Assembly (NCBI RefSeq): GCF_010614805.1
Contig: NZ_JAAFZC010000001.1
Location: 1,838,001 to 1,902,000, forward strand
Direction of reading: 5' to 3'
Length of the DNA stretch: 64,000 nucleotides
Origin: Pseudooceanicola aestuarii
GTDB taxonomy: Bacteria > Pseudomonadota > Alphaproteobacteria > Rhodobacterales > Rhodobacteraceae
Shown in pieces: positions 36,399 to 44,966 of the stretch. How positions within the stretch are numbered: the stretch's first letter is position 1; the number at the start of each line of letters is the position of its first letter. The position numbers were made by a program, and so were the translations under genes. The notes under the pieces were generated by a model. The model saw nothing but the letters and a program-made list of their open reading frames with translations, made no database searches and had not been told where the DNA came from.

Positions 36399-38419
36399 CC
36401 AATCCGCTTTTGTCCGACTGGCAGACGCCTTTTGACATTCCGCCTTTCGACAGGATCCAAGACGCGGATTTCGCGCCCGCCCTGGACGTGGCGCTGGACG
36501 CCCACAAGGCCGAGATCGCGGCCATCGCGGAAAATCCCGCCGCGCCCGATTTCGGCAATACCATCCTGGCCTACGAGGCCTCGGGGGAGACGCTGGACCG
36601 TGTGTTGTCGCCCTTCTTTGCCCTGGCGGGCGCCGACAGCAACGCCGCGCGGGAGGATCTGCAACGCCAGTTTTCCCCCCGGCTGGCGGCGCATATGTCC
36701 GACATCCACGGGAATTCGGCACTGTTCGAACGCATCGCCACCCTGTGGGAAAGCCGCGACAAGCTGGGCCTGACGGCGGAGCAGGCACGTATCCTCTATC
36801 TGGTGCATCGCGGGTTCGTCCGCGCCGGTGCCGCGCTGGGCGGTGCAGAGGCCCGGCGGATGAAGGAGATCATGGGGCGGCTTGCCGCGTTGGGCACCGC
36901 CTTTACCCAGAACGTGCTGGCCGATGAACGCGCCTGGCAGATGGCGCTGGACGCCGATGCGCTGGCGGCGCTGCCCGGTTTCCTGCAAGCCGCCGCCCGC
37001 GCGGCGGGCGAAGATCGCGGCGCCGCCGGGCCGGTGATCACATTGTCGCGGTCGCTGATCGTGCCGTTCCTGCAATTCTCCCCGGACCGCGATCTGCGCG
37101 AACAGGCCTGGCGGGCCTGGACCTCGCGCGGGGCCGGGGGCGGGGCCACCGACAACCGGGCCGCCGTGGCCGAGGTTCTGGCCCTGCGTCAGGAACGCGC
37201 GCGCCTGCTGGGCTATGACAGCTTTGCCGCGTTCAAGCTGGAGACGGAGATGGCCGGCACGCCGGAGCGGGTGCGCGATCTGCTGATGCAGGTCTGGGCC
37301 CCGGCCCGCGCCGCCGCGCTGGAGGACCAGGCCGCCATGACCGAGATGATGGCCCAGGATGGCGTGAACGGCGATTTTCGACCCTGGGATTGGCGCTACT
37401 ACGCGGAGAAACGGCGCAAGATCCTGCATGACGTGGATGAGACCGCCCTGAAGCCCTATCTACAGTTGGATCGGATGATCGAGGCGGCATTCGATTGCGC
37501 CAACCGCCTGTTCGGGCTGGAGTTCGCGCCGGTGGAGGTGCCGCTGTACCATCCCGATTGCCGCGCCTGGGAGGTGACGCGGGACGGCGAACACATGGCG
37601 ATCTTCATTGGCGATTACTTTGCCCGCGGGTCCAAACGATCGGGCGCGTGGTGTTCGGCGATGCGCAGCCAGGCGCGGGTGCCCAAGGTGCAGGCGCCAA
37701 TCGTGGTGAACGTCTGCAATTTCGCGAAGCCGGCCAAGGGGGAGGCGGCGCTGTTGTCCTATGACGATGCGCGCACGCTATTCCACGAATTCGGCCACGC
37801 GCTGCATCAGATGCTGTCGGATGTGGAATTCGAACGGGTCTCCGGCACCTCTGTCAGCCGCGATTTCGTGGAATTGCCGTCGCAGCTTTACGAGCATTGG
37901 CTTGAAGTGCCGGAGGTTCTGCACCGGTTCGCCACCCATGTGGAGACGGGCGAGGCGATGCCGCAGGAGATGCTGGACAAGGTGCTGGGGGCTGCGACCT
38001 TCGACATGGGGTTCCAGACGGTGGAATATATCGCCTCGGCCATGGTGGATCTGGAATTCCACGACGGCGCCGCGCCCGCCGATCCGATGGCAATGCAGGC
38101 GCAGGTGCTGGACGACCTCGGCCTGCCGGAGGCCATCGTGATGCGCCACGCCACGCCGCATTTCGCGCATGTGTTCTCCGGGGACGGCTATTCCTCGGGC
38201 TATTACAGTTACATGTGGTCCGAGGTGATGGACGCCGACGCCTTTGACGCGTTCGAGGAGGCGGGCGGCGCCTTTGATCCCCAGACCGCGCGGGCCCTGG
38301 AAGAGCATATCCTGTCCAAGGGCGGATCGGTGGAGGCGGCGGAGCTTTACACCCGGTTCAGGGGCCGCCTGCCGGGGCCGGAGGCGCTGTTGAAGGGGCG
38401 CGGGCTGGTCCCGGCCTGA
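36395..38419 (+). CDS. M3-family zinc metallopeptidase (oligopeptidase A/Dcp type)
   Basis: This 674-residue cytosolic peptidase degrades oligopeptides. The zinc site HEFGHALHQM (HExxH) lies near residue 460, with the third ligand expected in RDFVELPSQLYEHW. The C-terminal GYSSGYYSYMWSEVMDADAF supplies substrate-binding tyrosines and the usual M3 ending. The longer open frame starting at 36098 overlaps moeB out of frame; ATG 36395 within the moeB stop is the real start. No signal peptide. Dcp and OpdA are not separable by eye. Confidence 0.94.
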   Translation: MTNPLLSDWQTPFDIPPFDRIQDADFAPALDVALDAHKAEIAAIAENPAAPDFGNTILAYEASGETLDRVLSPFFALAGADSNAAREDLQRQFSPRLAAHMSDIHGNSALFERIATLWESRDKLGLTAEQARILYLVHRGFVRAGAALGGAEARRMKEIMGRLAALGTAFTQNVLADERAWQMALDADALAALPGFLQAAARAAGEDRGAAGPVITLSRSLIVPFLQFSPDRDLREQAWRAWTSRGAGGGATDNRAAVAEVLALRQERARLLGYDSFAAFKLETEMAGTPERVRDLLMQVWAPARAAALEDQAAMTEMMAQDGVNGDFRPWDWRYYAEKRRKILHDVDETALKPYLQLDRMIEAAFDCANRLFGLEFAPVEVPLYHPDCRAWEVTRDGEHMAIFIGDYFARGSKRSGAWCSAMRSQARVPKVQAPIVVNVCNFAKPAKGEAALLSYDDARTLFHEFGHALHQMLSDVEFERVSGTSVSRDFVELPSQLYEHWLEVPEVLHRFATHVETGEAMPQEMLDKVLGAATFDMGFQTVEYIASAMVDLEFHDGAAPADPMAMQAQVLDDLGLPEAIVMRHATPHFAHVFSGDGYSSGYYSYMWSEVMDADAFDAFEEAGGAFDPQTARALEEHILSKGGSVEAAELYTRFRGRLPGPEALLKGRGLVPA

Positions 38420-38474
38420 TCGCGCCTCATCCACCGGGCGGCGCGGTCGCGCAGCGTCGGACAGCACGAAATGA

Positions 38475-38511
38475 CAAAGGCGCGGCACCCGGTCGGGGTG
38501 TCGCGCCTTTG
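38475..38511. terminator. Bidirectional terminator between the M3 peptidase and KpsE-like genes
   Basis: CAAAGGCGCG-G-CACCC (38475-38490) pairs with GGGTG-T-CGCGCCTTTG (38496-38511), a 16-position stem with one G-T pair around a 5-nt loop. Read on the minus strand it runs into TCATTTCG. It lies between convergent genes and can serve both. Confidence 0.8.
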
Positions 38512-38534
38512 CCTGTCCGGGGACTGGTGCCCCC

Positions 38535-40451
38535 TCAGCTTGAGACTTGTTCGCGCAGGATGGAGGAGGTGAGCGAGATCATCAGGTAGATGCCCGACAT
38601 GATCAGGAATACCAGGATCGTATTCTCGAACGCGCGGGGATAGGCGGGATCCTCGGGCGCCACCGGCCGGACCGAGGTGGTGAGATAGCGCACCTGGCGA
38701 TTGGCCTCCGCCTCGGTCTGTTTCTCGTTTTGCAGGGCGGCCTGAAGGAACAGGTCCGCAGTGGCCAGATCGGCCTGCGCCATCTGGATCTGCGCCGTCT
38801 GCGCGGCCAGGGAGGACTGGCCCTCGGTCGCGCGGTTCATCTTGCTGTTCAGATCATCCAGCAGCGTTTGCAACCGGCCCATATCGGCGCGCACGCCGTC
38901 GACCTTGGCCTGGTTCGGCCGGGCATTGTCGAGAAGGGCGGACAGTTGCAATTCCTTTTCCTGCAACTGGACCTCGATATTGTTGATCTGAGAGCGCAGC
39001 CCGGCGATGATCGCCTCGGGATCGACGACAGACCCTTCCTGCAAGTCCACCAGCCGGGCCTGGGCCGCGCGCCGCTCCACCTTGGCCTGTTCCAGGCTTT
39101 CGATGGCTGAGCGCATGGAATCCTCGCGCTTGCGGCGGGACAATTCGTCCACGCGTTCCTCGGCATATTCGATCAGATGTTCGGAATAGGACGCGGCGAT
39201 GCTGGGCTCCGCGGCGGAGACTTCCATGCGGATCACGCCTTCGGTCGGATCATAGCCGATCTTCACGAATTTCTTGTAAAGCGCGTAGGCCTGTTCGTTC
39301 GAGGGGTCGGCCTCCAGCCGTTGGATCGGGTCGATCCAGGGTTGGGTGAAATGCGACTTGAACCCGACATCCTGGTCCAGGCGCAGCATCGCGTCCTTGG
39401 ATTCCAGGTAGGATTGCACCGCGATACTGTCCTGGTTGGTGGCAAATTGTGTGCCCGAGAGCAGCCCGCCAAGGGGGGAGCCGCCGGTGGCGTCGGCTTG
39501 CAGGATCAGGAATTCCGAATTGGCCGCGTACATCGGGGTGGCAACGCGGTAATAGTAGAAGCCCGACAGGATCGTCGGCAGGAAGACGAAGAACGCCAGC
39601 CGCGTGAACAGCAGCGCCATCCGCCGGCGGCGGCGGCGCGTGATGTCGCGCTGAATGTCCATGATCTCCTGCTGGCGCCGCTCGGACGGGGCCATTTCGG
39701 TGGAGGGCAGCGTGTTGGGCGTCTGTGCCGGCACGGTCTGAGGCAGGTTGGGCGGCGGGGTGCCGTCTTGCGACGGGGCGCGGTTGGTGGCCACCAATTC
39801 CAGCATGTTGGACCGCGCGAACGGGTCGATCCCACGGCTGCGCAACAGGCGCACCGCGTCGAAATCCGAGGTCGGCGCAAGCCCGTGTTTTTGCGCCACC
39901 CGACGGGCCATGCGCAATTGCCGGCCGGTCAGCCCTTCCTTGCGGATGGCGTTGATGTCGTCTTCGGCGGCCACTTCGGTGCTGGAGGCGACTTCGCCGG
40001 CGCGTGACACGGCGGCGGCCGGTCCGGCGGAGGCTGGTCCCAACGTGGCAGGCCCCGACGCGGCGGCGGGTCGGGGGCGCGGGCTGGCCTGTGGCGCGAC
40101 CTCCGAGAGGGGTGCCGGGCGCGGGGTGGCGCCGGCGGAGCGCATGGCGGGCCGGGCCGGGCGCACGGGGCCGGGCATCGGCCTGGCTTCCTGTGGGGGG
40201 ACGTCTTCGGCGATGGGCGGCTCGGCGATGTCGGTAGGGACGGTGCGCGGCGGTGCGGCGGCGGGGCGGGTGCCCTCCACGGTCTCGCGCAGGGATTGCG
40301 CGGCGGCGGCGCGGCGGGCGGCGATGGCCTCTGCCCGGGCGGCGTCCTGACCGTCCTGCGGGGTGTCCTGCCCCTGGCCGTCCTGCGCCGCATCCCGGTC
40401 CAGCGCCGTGCGGCGGATGCGGAATTTTCTAGCCTTGGTCTTCGTAGTCAT
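38535..40451 (-). CDS. KpsE-like capsule polysaccharide export inner-membrane protein with a long disordered N-terminus
   Basis: This 638-residue protein has a polysaccharide co-polymerase (Wzz/KpsE/CtrB-type) architecture. A membrane helix lies at ~278-300 (LAFFVFLPTILSGFYYYRV), then a periplasmic domain, a coiled coil (~430-590), and a C-terminal helix (NTILVFLIMSGIYLMISL). KpsE homologues are ~380 residues. Here ~270 residues precede the first helix: a Pro/Ala/Arg-rich low-complexity region, then a basic segment with IRKEGLTGRQLRMARRVAQ. It should bridge the ABC exporter to the outer-membrane channel. ATG 40451 overlaps the end of the upstream ATPase gene by 23 nt. Confidence 0.82.
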   Translation of the reverse strand: MTTKTKARKFRIRRTALDRDAAQDGQGQDTPQDGQDAARAEAIAARRAAAAQSLRETVEGTRPAAAPPRTVPTDIAEPPIAEDVPPQEARPMPGPVRPARPAMRSAGATPRPAPLSEVAPQASPRPRPAAASGPATLGPASAGPAAAVSRAGEVASSTEVAAEDDINAIRKEGLTGRQLRMARRVAQKHGLAPTSDFDAVRLLRSRGIDPFARSNMLELVATNRAPSQDGTPPPNLPQTVPAQTPNTLPSTEMAPSERRQQEIMDIQRDITRRRRRRMALLFTRLAFFVFLPTILSGFYYYRVATPMYAANSEFLILQADATGGSPLGGLLSGTQFATNQDSIAVQSYLESKDAMLRLDQDVGFKSHFTQPWIDPIQRLEADPSNEQAYALYKKFVKIGYDPTEGVIRMEVSAAEPSIAASYSEHLIEYAEERVDELSRRKREDSMRSAIESLEQAKVERRAAQARLVDLQEGSVVDPEAIIAGLRSQINNIEVQLQEKELQLSALLDNARPNQAKVDGVRADMGRLQTLLDDLNSKMNRATEGQSSLAAQTAQIQMAQADLATADLFLQAALQNEKQTEAEANRQVRYLTTSVRPVAPEDPAYPRAFENTILVFLIMSGIYLMISLTSSILREQVSS

Positions 40452-41088
40452 AGAGCTGTTTCGCTTCTTCCAAGGTGTCGAACATGTGCAGCTTGCCATT
40501 GCGCAGCACGGCGGCCTCCCTCGCGAATTTCGCCAGGGTCTTCGGCTGGTGCGAAACGATGATGATCGTCGTCGTCTCCAGCCGTTCGCGCAGGATTTCT
40601 CCTGCCTTGCGGTTGAACTCCACGTCGGTGGAATTCGGCATCCCCTCGTCGATCAGGTACATGTCGAAGTCCAGCGCCAGCAACAAGGCAAAGCTGAACC
40701 GCGCTTTCATCCCCGAGGAATAGGTGCCCAGGGGTTGTTCGAAATATTCCCCCAACCCACAAAGCCAGCGGCAGAAGGCTTCTACGTAATCGGGGTCCAG
40801 CCCGTAGATCCGCGCGATGTAGCGGGAGTTCTCCACCGCCGTGTGGCGCCCGATGACCCCGCCCATGAACCCCAGTGGAAAGGAGATGCGGCAACCGCGC
40901 CTGATCTCGCCCTCGTCCGGCTTTTCCAAGCCGGCCATCATGTTGATCAGCGTCGTCTTGCCGGTACCGTTCGGTGCCAGGATGCCCAGCGACCGGCCCA
41001 GCGTCACCCGGAAGGAGACCCGGTCAAGGATCACCTTGCGGTGGCTGCCTGTCCAATAGGACTTGCTGACATTGTCGAACTCGAGCAT
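40429..41088 (-). CDS. KpsT-like polysaccharide export ABC transporter ATPase
   Basis: This 219-residue ATPase powers export of a capsular or similar polysaccharide. Walker A is GILAPNGTGKTTLINMMAG; the signature region is LGTYSSGMKARFSFAL; Walker B is DMYLIDEGM followed by the switch His (IVSHQPKTL). The size and the degenerate signature (SSGMKAR) are typical of KpsT/CtrD/BexA. Its KpsE-like partner overlaps downstream. The expected KpsM-type permease is absent: the 239 bp upstream to nhaA carry no membrane-protein gene. Confidence 0.9.
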   Translation of the reverse strand: MLEFDNVSKSYWTGSHRKVILDRVSFRVTLGRSLGILAPNGTGKTTLINMMAGLEKPDEGEIRRGCRISFPLGFMGGVIGRHTAVENSRYIARIYGLDPDYVEAFCRWLCGLGEYFEQPLGTYSSGMKARFSFALLLALDFDMYLIDEGMPNSTDVEFNRKAGEILRERLETTTIIIVSHQPKTLAKFAREAAVLRNGKLHMFDTLEEAKQLYDYEDQG

Positions 41089-41253
41089 CGGGGCTCCGGA
41101 AATCTGCTCTACCGTTCCGCGGGGCTGTCGACTCTTCCGGCCGGTCCGTGCCCGTTATTATTGCGGATTTCTCTCCTTTTTGCCAAGGGATGAGGGCGAA
41201 AATATGACTGAAGCCGTTCAATGCCGAGGTGCCGCAGCGGCGCTGAAACGCGA

Positions 41254-41277
41254 ACGGCGGCCCTTGCGGACCGCCGT
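41254..41277 (-). terminator. Probable nhaA terminator hairpin
   Basis: ACGGCGG (41254-41260) pairs with CCGCCGT (41271-41277) around a 10-nt loop, 51 nt beyond the nhaA stop codon and before the KpsT-like gene. The minus-strand tail is TCGCGTTTC, only moderately T-rich. Confidence 0.45.
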
Positions 41278-41327
41278 CAATTCGTCTTTGCGCGGGGTGA
41301 GGCAGCCCCGCAGGGCGCCCAACCGGG

Positions 41328-42593
41328 TCAGCCCGGTATCTTTTTCACCCGCGTCAGGATCCCCGCCAGCAAGGAGATCCCGGCGGCGGCGAAGCTGAAC
41401 AGCGCGCCCATTTTCGCCGCGTCCTGCACCGGGCCGGCGTCAAAGGCGACAGCGGCGATGAACAGCGACACGGTGAACCCGATCGCCGCCACGCAGCCGA
41501 TCACGAACAGGTCGATGGTCCGCATCCCCGCAGGCAGGCCCAGCCGCAGCACATGCGCGCCCAGGATACCGAACAGCAGCACGCCCACCGGCTTGCCGAT
41601 CAGCAGCCCTGCCAGCACCAGCCAGGTCGGTTCGGAGATGGAGGAGAACTCGACCCCGGCATTCATCAGACCGAAGAAGAACAGGATGATCTCCACCGGG
41701 TGCTTCAGGATATGCTCGATATGGTTCAGCAGGTCGGTCAGGTATTGTTCCGCCTCGGAGAAGATGCCGAAGGCGCGGTCCGCATGGGGGATCGTCGGCA
41801 CGATGGGCAGCAGTCCCAGGGCCGGGTGGATGCCCGCCATCATGAACCCGTACCACGACGCGCAGGCGGCCACGGCATAGGGCCAGAAGCCCAGTTTCTC
41901 CCGGACCCAGGTGGAGTTGGGACGGTCCTGGTTGCCCGCGTCGCGGCGACGGGGCAGCCAGTTGAAGATGAAGAAGACCGCCAGCGCCGCGCCCAGCGAC
42001 AGCAGCAGCCATTCGGGGGCCAGATCGCCCGACGGGTAGAACACCGCCAGAATGATCAGCCCGGCCGCGTCATCGGCAATGGCCAGCAGCAGCAGGAACC
42101 GCACCGCCGGGTGCCCCGCGCCAAAGACCAGACGTCCGACAAGGTAGGAGAACGCGATATCGGTCGCCGTGGGGATGGCCCAGCCCCGCGCCACGGCATC
42201 ATAGACATCCGAGCCGAGGAACAGCGCCAGCCCCAGATAGACGGAGATCGGCCCGATCATGCCGCCCGCGGTGGCGAACAGCGGGGTCGCCGCCTTCTTG
42301 CCGCGCAGGGAGCCCTCTTTCAGGATCACGGCTTCCCAGACTTCCTTGGCGGCGATGGCGAAGAAGAAGGCCATCAGCAGATCGTTGACCAGATAGTGCA
42401 GGGTCAGGGTGCGATAGGTGACCTCCCCCGCGTCATTGTAATGCGCGTGGCCGATGGGGGCGTGATCCCACAGCGGGAATTCCACGAAATGGTGATAGCT
42501 GGCCGCATCCACATTGGCCCAGACCAGGGCGATGAGCGCCCCGATGATCAGGAGGAGCGAATAATTGGTGACGAAGTTCCAGACGCGATACAT
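41328..42593 (-). CDS. nhaA: Na+/H+ antiporter NhaA
   Basis: This 421-residue inner-membrane antiporter exchanges Na+ or Li+ for protons, controlling sodium and pH in saline environments. About 12 helices are predicted. The signature segments include GWAIPTATDIAFS (TATDIAF motif, unwound helix 4) and LLLLAIADDAAGLIILAVFY with the paired ion-binding aspartates (ADDA). FGLMNAGVEFSS matches the helix 10 region. An insertion WLPRRRDAGNQDRPNSTWVR enlarges the mid-loop relative to E. coli NhaA (388 residues). It is consistent with a marine or halotolerant host. It appears monocistronic. Confidence 0.95.
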   Translation of the reverse strand: MYRVWNFVTNYSLLLIIGALIALVWANVDAASYHHFVEFPLWDHAPIGHAHYNDAGEVTYRTLTLHYLVNDLLMAFFFAIAAKEVWEAVILKEGSLRGKKAATPLFATAGGMIGPISVYLGLALFLGSDVYDAVARGWAIPTATDIAFSYLVGRLVFGAGHPAVRFLLLLAIADDAAGLIILAVFYPSGDLAPEWLLLSLGAALAVFFIFNWLPRRRDAGNQDRPNSTWVREKLGFWPYAVAACASWYGFMMAGIHPALGLLPIVPTIPHADRAFGIFSEAEQYLTDLLNHIEHILKHPVEIILFFFGLMNAGVEFSSISEPTWLVLAGLLIGKPVGVLLFGILGAHVLRLGLPAGMRTIDLFVIGCVAAIGFTVSLFIAAVAFDAGPVQDAAKMGALFSFAAAGISLLAGILTRVKKIPG

Positions 42594-42750
42594 GGGGCCC
42601 CTCTTGCCTGCCGATTTGGTTGCGCAGAGTTAGGCGAATTTGTCTGGCGCGGCAAGGCGCGCGGGGCGGTTTCCGCATGGATCGGGGGCGGAGCGACCCT
42701 CGCGGCGCGGCTGCGATCACGTTTGGCCCACGCGGCGGGGCCAAGCGCGG

Positions 42751-42777
42751 GACCGCGCGACAAGGCGCCGCGCGGTC
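42751..42777 (-). terminator. GC-rich hairpin downstream of the DUF318 permease gene
   Basis: GACCGCGCG (42751-42759) pairs perfectly with CGCGCGGTC (42769-42777) around a 9-nt loop. It lies about 80 nt past the permease stop on the minus strand. There is no T-run, so it may stall rather than terminate transcription. The rest of 42594-42855 holds no gene. Confidence 0.35.
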
Positions 42778-42855
42778 GGGGGCAGGGCGGCCGGGGGCCG
42801 GGCGCCTCGGGGCCGGCGCCTGACCAGGGCGACGCGCCCGGCATCCTCCGGTGGC

Positions 42856-43884
42856 TCAGGCCACCGCGCCCCAGATCAGCCCGGCCAGCATCGCGCCGGT
42901 GATCGCCAGGCCGAGATAAGCGGCAAAGATCCGTGGTTTCACCAGCGCCCAGACCGCCACCGCCGCCGGGATGCAACTGACCCCGCCCGCGATGACAAAG
43001 GACATCGCCGCGCCTTGCGCCATGCCCTGATCCAGCAGTCCCGCCACCAGCGGCACGGCGGCATAGCCGTTCAGGTAGGCCGGCGCGCCGACCAGAGCGC
43101 CCAGGATCACCGGCATCGGGCCGGTGCCGCCCAGCACTCCGGCAATCCAGTCGGCGGGCACGTATTGCAGCATGATGGATTCCAGCAGGTAGGCCAGGGT
43201 CAGCCATTTCAGCAGGAACAGCGCATTGGTCAGCGTCGTCTCGCGGAAGGTCTCGCGCCGGGGGGGCTCGTTCCAGAAGCGCCAGACGGGGCGGCCCTGG
43301 AACGGCTGTTTCACTCCGCAACAGCCACCGACGGCCGGCTGTTCGCGCAAGGGATCGGCGAAGACGACCGATCGCTTCATCGACATCACGACCAGCCCGC
43401 CCATGGCGCCAAGCCCGACGGCGGCCACTGTCTTGGCCAGCGCGAAATCCAGCCCCAGCGTGCCCGCCGTGATGGAGAACATCGCCGGGTCCATCAGCGG
43501 CGACGCCAGCCAGAAGGCCATCACCGCAGACAATGGCGTGCCGACCGCCAGCAAGGCCGCGATGAAGGGGATCACCTCGCAGGAACAGAACGGCGACAGC
43601 CCGCCCAGCAGCGCGGCCAGCGGGATCATCCGCAACTCCTGCCCCTGGAAGGCGCGGGCCAGCAGCGTCTCGGCCCCCGTGGCCTTCAGGTAGCCGATGG
43701 CCAGCACGGCAAAGGTGATGAAGGGCAGGGTGTGTAGCAGCGCGTTGCCGGTAAAGGCTATGCTGGGCAAGGTTTGCGGCGGGTCCAGCAGCGCGATCAA
43801 CGCCAGGATCACCGCGACGGCCAGCCACGCGCCATCGATCCGGGCGCGCAGGCTGCGGTAATTGGTCAGGATCATCTCAGTCAT
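42856..43884 (-). CDS. DUF318/UPF0718-family permease (ArsP-like)
   Basis: This 342-residue membrane protein has about eight to ten hydrophobic helices. The family motif LSPFCSCEVIPFIAALLAVG holds a C-x-C pair. A cytosolic loop contains GGCCGVKQ. Known members include ArsP, which exports trivalent organoarsenicals, and YraQ; the substrate here is not shown. The start ATG 43884 overlaps the end of the upstream ArsR gene by 8 bp (stop at 43877), so the two are coupled and an arsenic-type or other thiol-binding inducer is likely. No arsC, arsM or arsB is nearby. Confidence 0.85.
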   Translation of the reverse strand: MTEMILTNYRSLRARIDGAWLAVAVILALIALLDPPQTLPSIAFTGNALLHTLPFITFAVLAIGYLKATGAETLLARAFQGQELRMIPLAALLGGLSPFCSCEVIPFIAALLAVGTPLSAVMAFWLASPLMDPAMFSITAGTLGLDFALAKTVAAVGLGAMGGLVVMSMKRSVVFADPLREQPAVGGCCGVKQPFQGRPVWRFWNEPPRRETFRETTLTNALFLLKWLTLAYLLESIMLQYVPADWIAGVLGGTGPMPVILGALVGAPAYLNGYAAVPLVAGLLDQGMAQGAAMSFVIAGGVSCIPAAVAVWALVKPRIFAAYLGLAITGAMLAGLIWGAVA

Positions 43885-44242
43885 CGCGATGTACCTCGCA
43901 GGGGGTGGTGGCATCGGCACAGCATTCGCGGATCAGGAAATCCGCCAGCGCGTGCAGTTCTTCATAGGCAACGGCGGCACAGATGATGGACCGTCCGCGC
44001 CGCGTCTGGGCCACCAGCCCGGCCTGGGCCAGGATCTTCAGGTGATGGGTCAGGGTCGATCCGGTGACCCCGGCGCGCTGGCCCAGCTCTCCCATGCTCA
44101 GCCCTTCGGGACCGGCGCGAACCAGCTGGCGCAGCACGTTCAGGCGCTGCTCGGACCCAAGCGCGGCGAAGGTCGATGCTGCCACTTCGACCGACAGGTC
44201 GGGCAACAGGGCGTCACGGGGGGAGGGTGCGTTCATTTTCAT
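43877..44242 (-). CDS. ArsR-family metalloregulatory repressor
   Basis: This 121-residue winged-helix repressor has the core FAALGSEQRLNVLRQLV and the recognition helix region GVTGSTLTHHLKILAQAGLV. It lacks the CVCD-type site of classical ArsR in the recognition region. It has cysteines at the C-terminus (IRECCADATTPCEVHRDD), a plausible inducer site like those of other ArsR variants. The start is ATG 44242 (MKMNAP) or ATG 44236; the promoter geometry favours 44242 on a leaderless transcript. It precedes and overlaps the permease gene it presumably controls. Confidence 0.88.
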   Translation of the reverse strand: MKMNAPSPRDALLPDLSVEVAASTFAALGSEQRLNVLRQLVRAGPEGLSMGELGQRAGVTGSTLTHHLKILAQAGLVAQTRRGRSIICAAVAYEELHALADFLIRECCADATTPCEVHRDD

Positions 44243-44301
44243 GATTCTAGAAGTATAGAAATCTCAGATATCGGACAAGTATTATTTCGATGATTCTAGA
44301 A
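44241..44301. promoter_or_regulatory. Paired 12-bp repeats (operators) and promoter of the ArsR-permease pair
   Basis: ATGATTCTAGAA occurs at 44241-44252 and again at 44290-44301; each contains the palindrome TTCTAGAA. On the minus strand a -10-like TATACT (44257-44252) and a -35-like TTGTCC (44278-44273) are separated by 15 nt. One repeat overlaps the -10/start site and the other lies just upstream of the -35. This is the expected geometry for autorepression. The predicted transcription start is only ~2-3 nt before ATG 44242. Confidence 0.65.
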
Positions 44302-44366
44302 ATGTCTGGCGCCCGGCAACCGGACCCAAGTTGACCAACGCGCCGCGACGCCACAGATACCCCCCC

Positions 44367-44966
44367 ATGTCCGACCGCACCGCTGCTGACCTCTTTGACG
44401 ACATCCGCGCCTGCCGGATATGCGCCGCGCGCTTTGCCGCCACGCGGACGGCCCATGCGCCGCGCCCGGTGGTCTGGCTGCGGCCCTCGGCGCGGGTGCT
44501 GATCGCGGGGCAGGCGCCGGGCGCGCGGGTCCATGCCAGTGGCCGGCCCTTCGACGATCGCTCCGGCGACCGGCTGCGCGACTGGATGGGTGTCACACGC
44601 GCGGAATTCTACGACCTGCGGCACATGGCGTTCCTGCCCACGGCCTTCTGCTTTCCCGGTTATGACGCCAAGGGCAGCGACCTGCCGCCGCCGGCCATCT
44701 GCGCGCAGACATGGCATCGCTCGGTGCTTGACCAGTTGCCCGACCTGCGCCTTCGGCTGATCATCGGCGCCCATGCGCAGCGGTTCCATCTGGGGACAAG
44801 GGCGCCGATGACGCAGGTGGTGGCGGGCTGGCGCAACCACCTGCCGGGCGTGATCCCCTTGCCTCATCCCTCCTGGCGCAATACCGCATGGCTCAAGCGC
44901 AACCCCTGGTTCGAGACGGAGGTCATCCCGGCCCTGCGAACCCGCGTGCAGGAGGCATTGGCATGA
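44367..44966 (+). CDS. Uracil-DNA glycosylase-superfamily protein
   Basis: This 199-residue protein has the UDG-fold motifs LIAGQAPGARVHASGRPF (motif A, GQAPG), FLPTAFCFPGYDAKG, and IPLPHPSWRNT (motif 2, HPS). The N-terminal CRIC lies where family 4 enzymes have iron-sulfur cysteines, but the full four-Cys set is not present. It therefore resembles the COG1573-like proteins without a cluster rather than classical Ung. Uracil excision is plausible, not proven. The gene is divergent from arsR and overlaps the SseB-domain gene (ATGA, 44963-44966). Confidence 0.82.
   Translation: MSDRTAADLFDDIRACRICAARFAATRTAHAPRPVVWLRPSARVLIAGQAPGARVHASGRPFDDRSGDRLRDWMGVTRAEFYDLRHMAFLPTAFCFPGYDAKGSDLPPPAICAQTWHRSVLDQLPDLRLRLIIGAHAQRFHLGTRAPMTQVVAGWRNHLPGVIPLPHPSWRNTAWLKRNPWFETEVIPALRTRVQEALA

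Noticed and set aside
41089..41327. A missing KpsM-type permease between the KpsT-like gene and nhaA
   Set aside because: The 239 bp are too short for a ~260-residue permease and hold no hydrophobic open frame; only a hairpin is visible.
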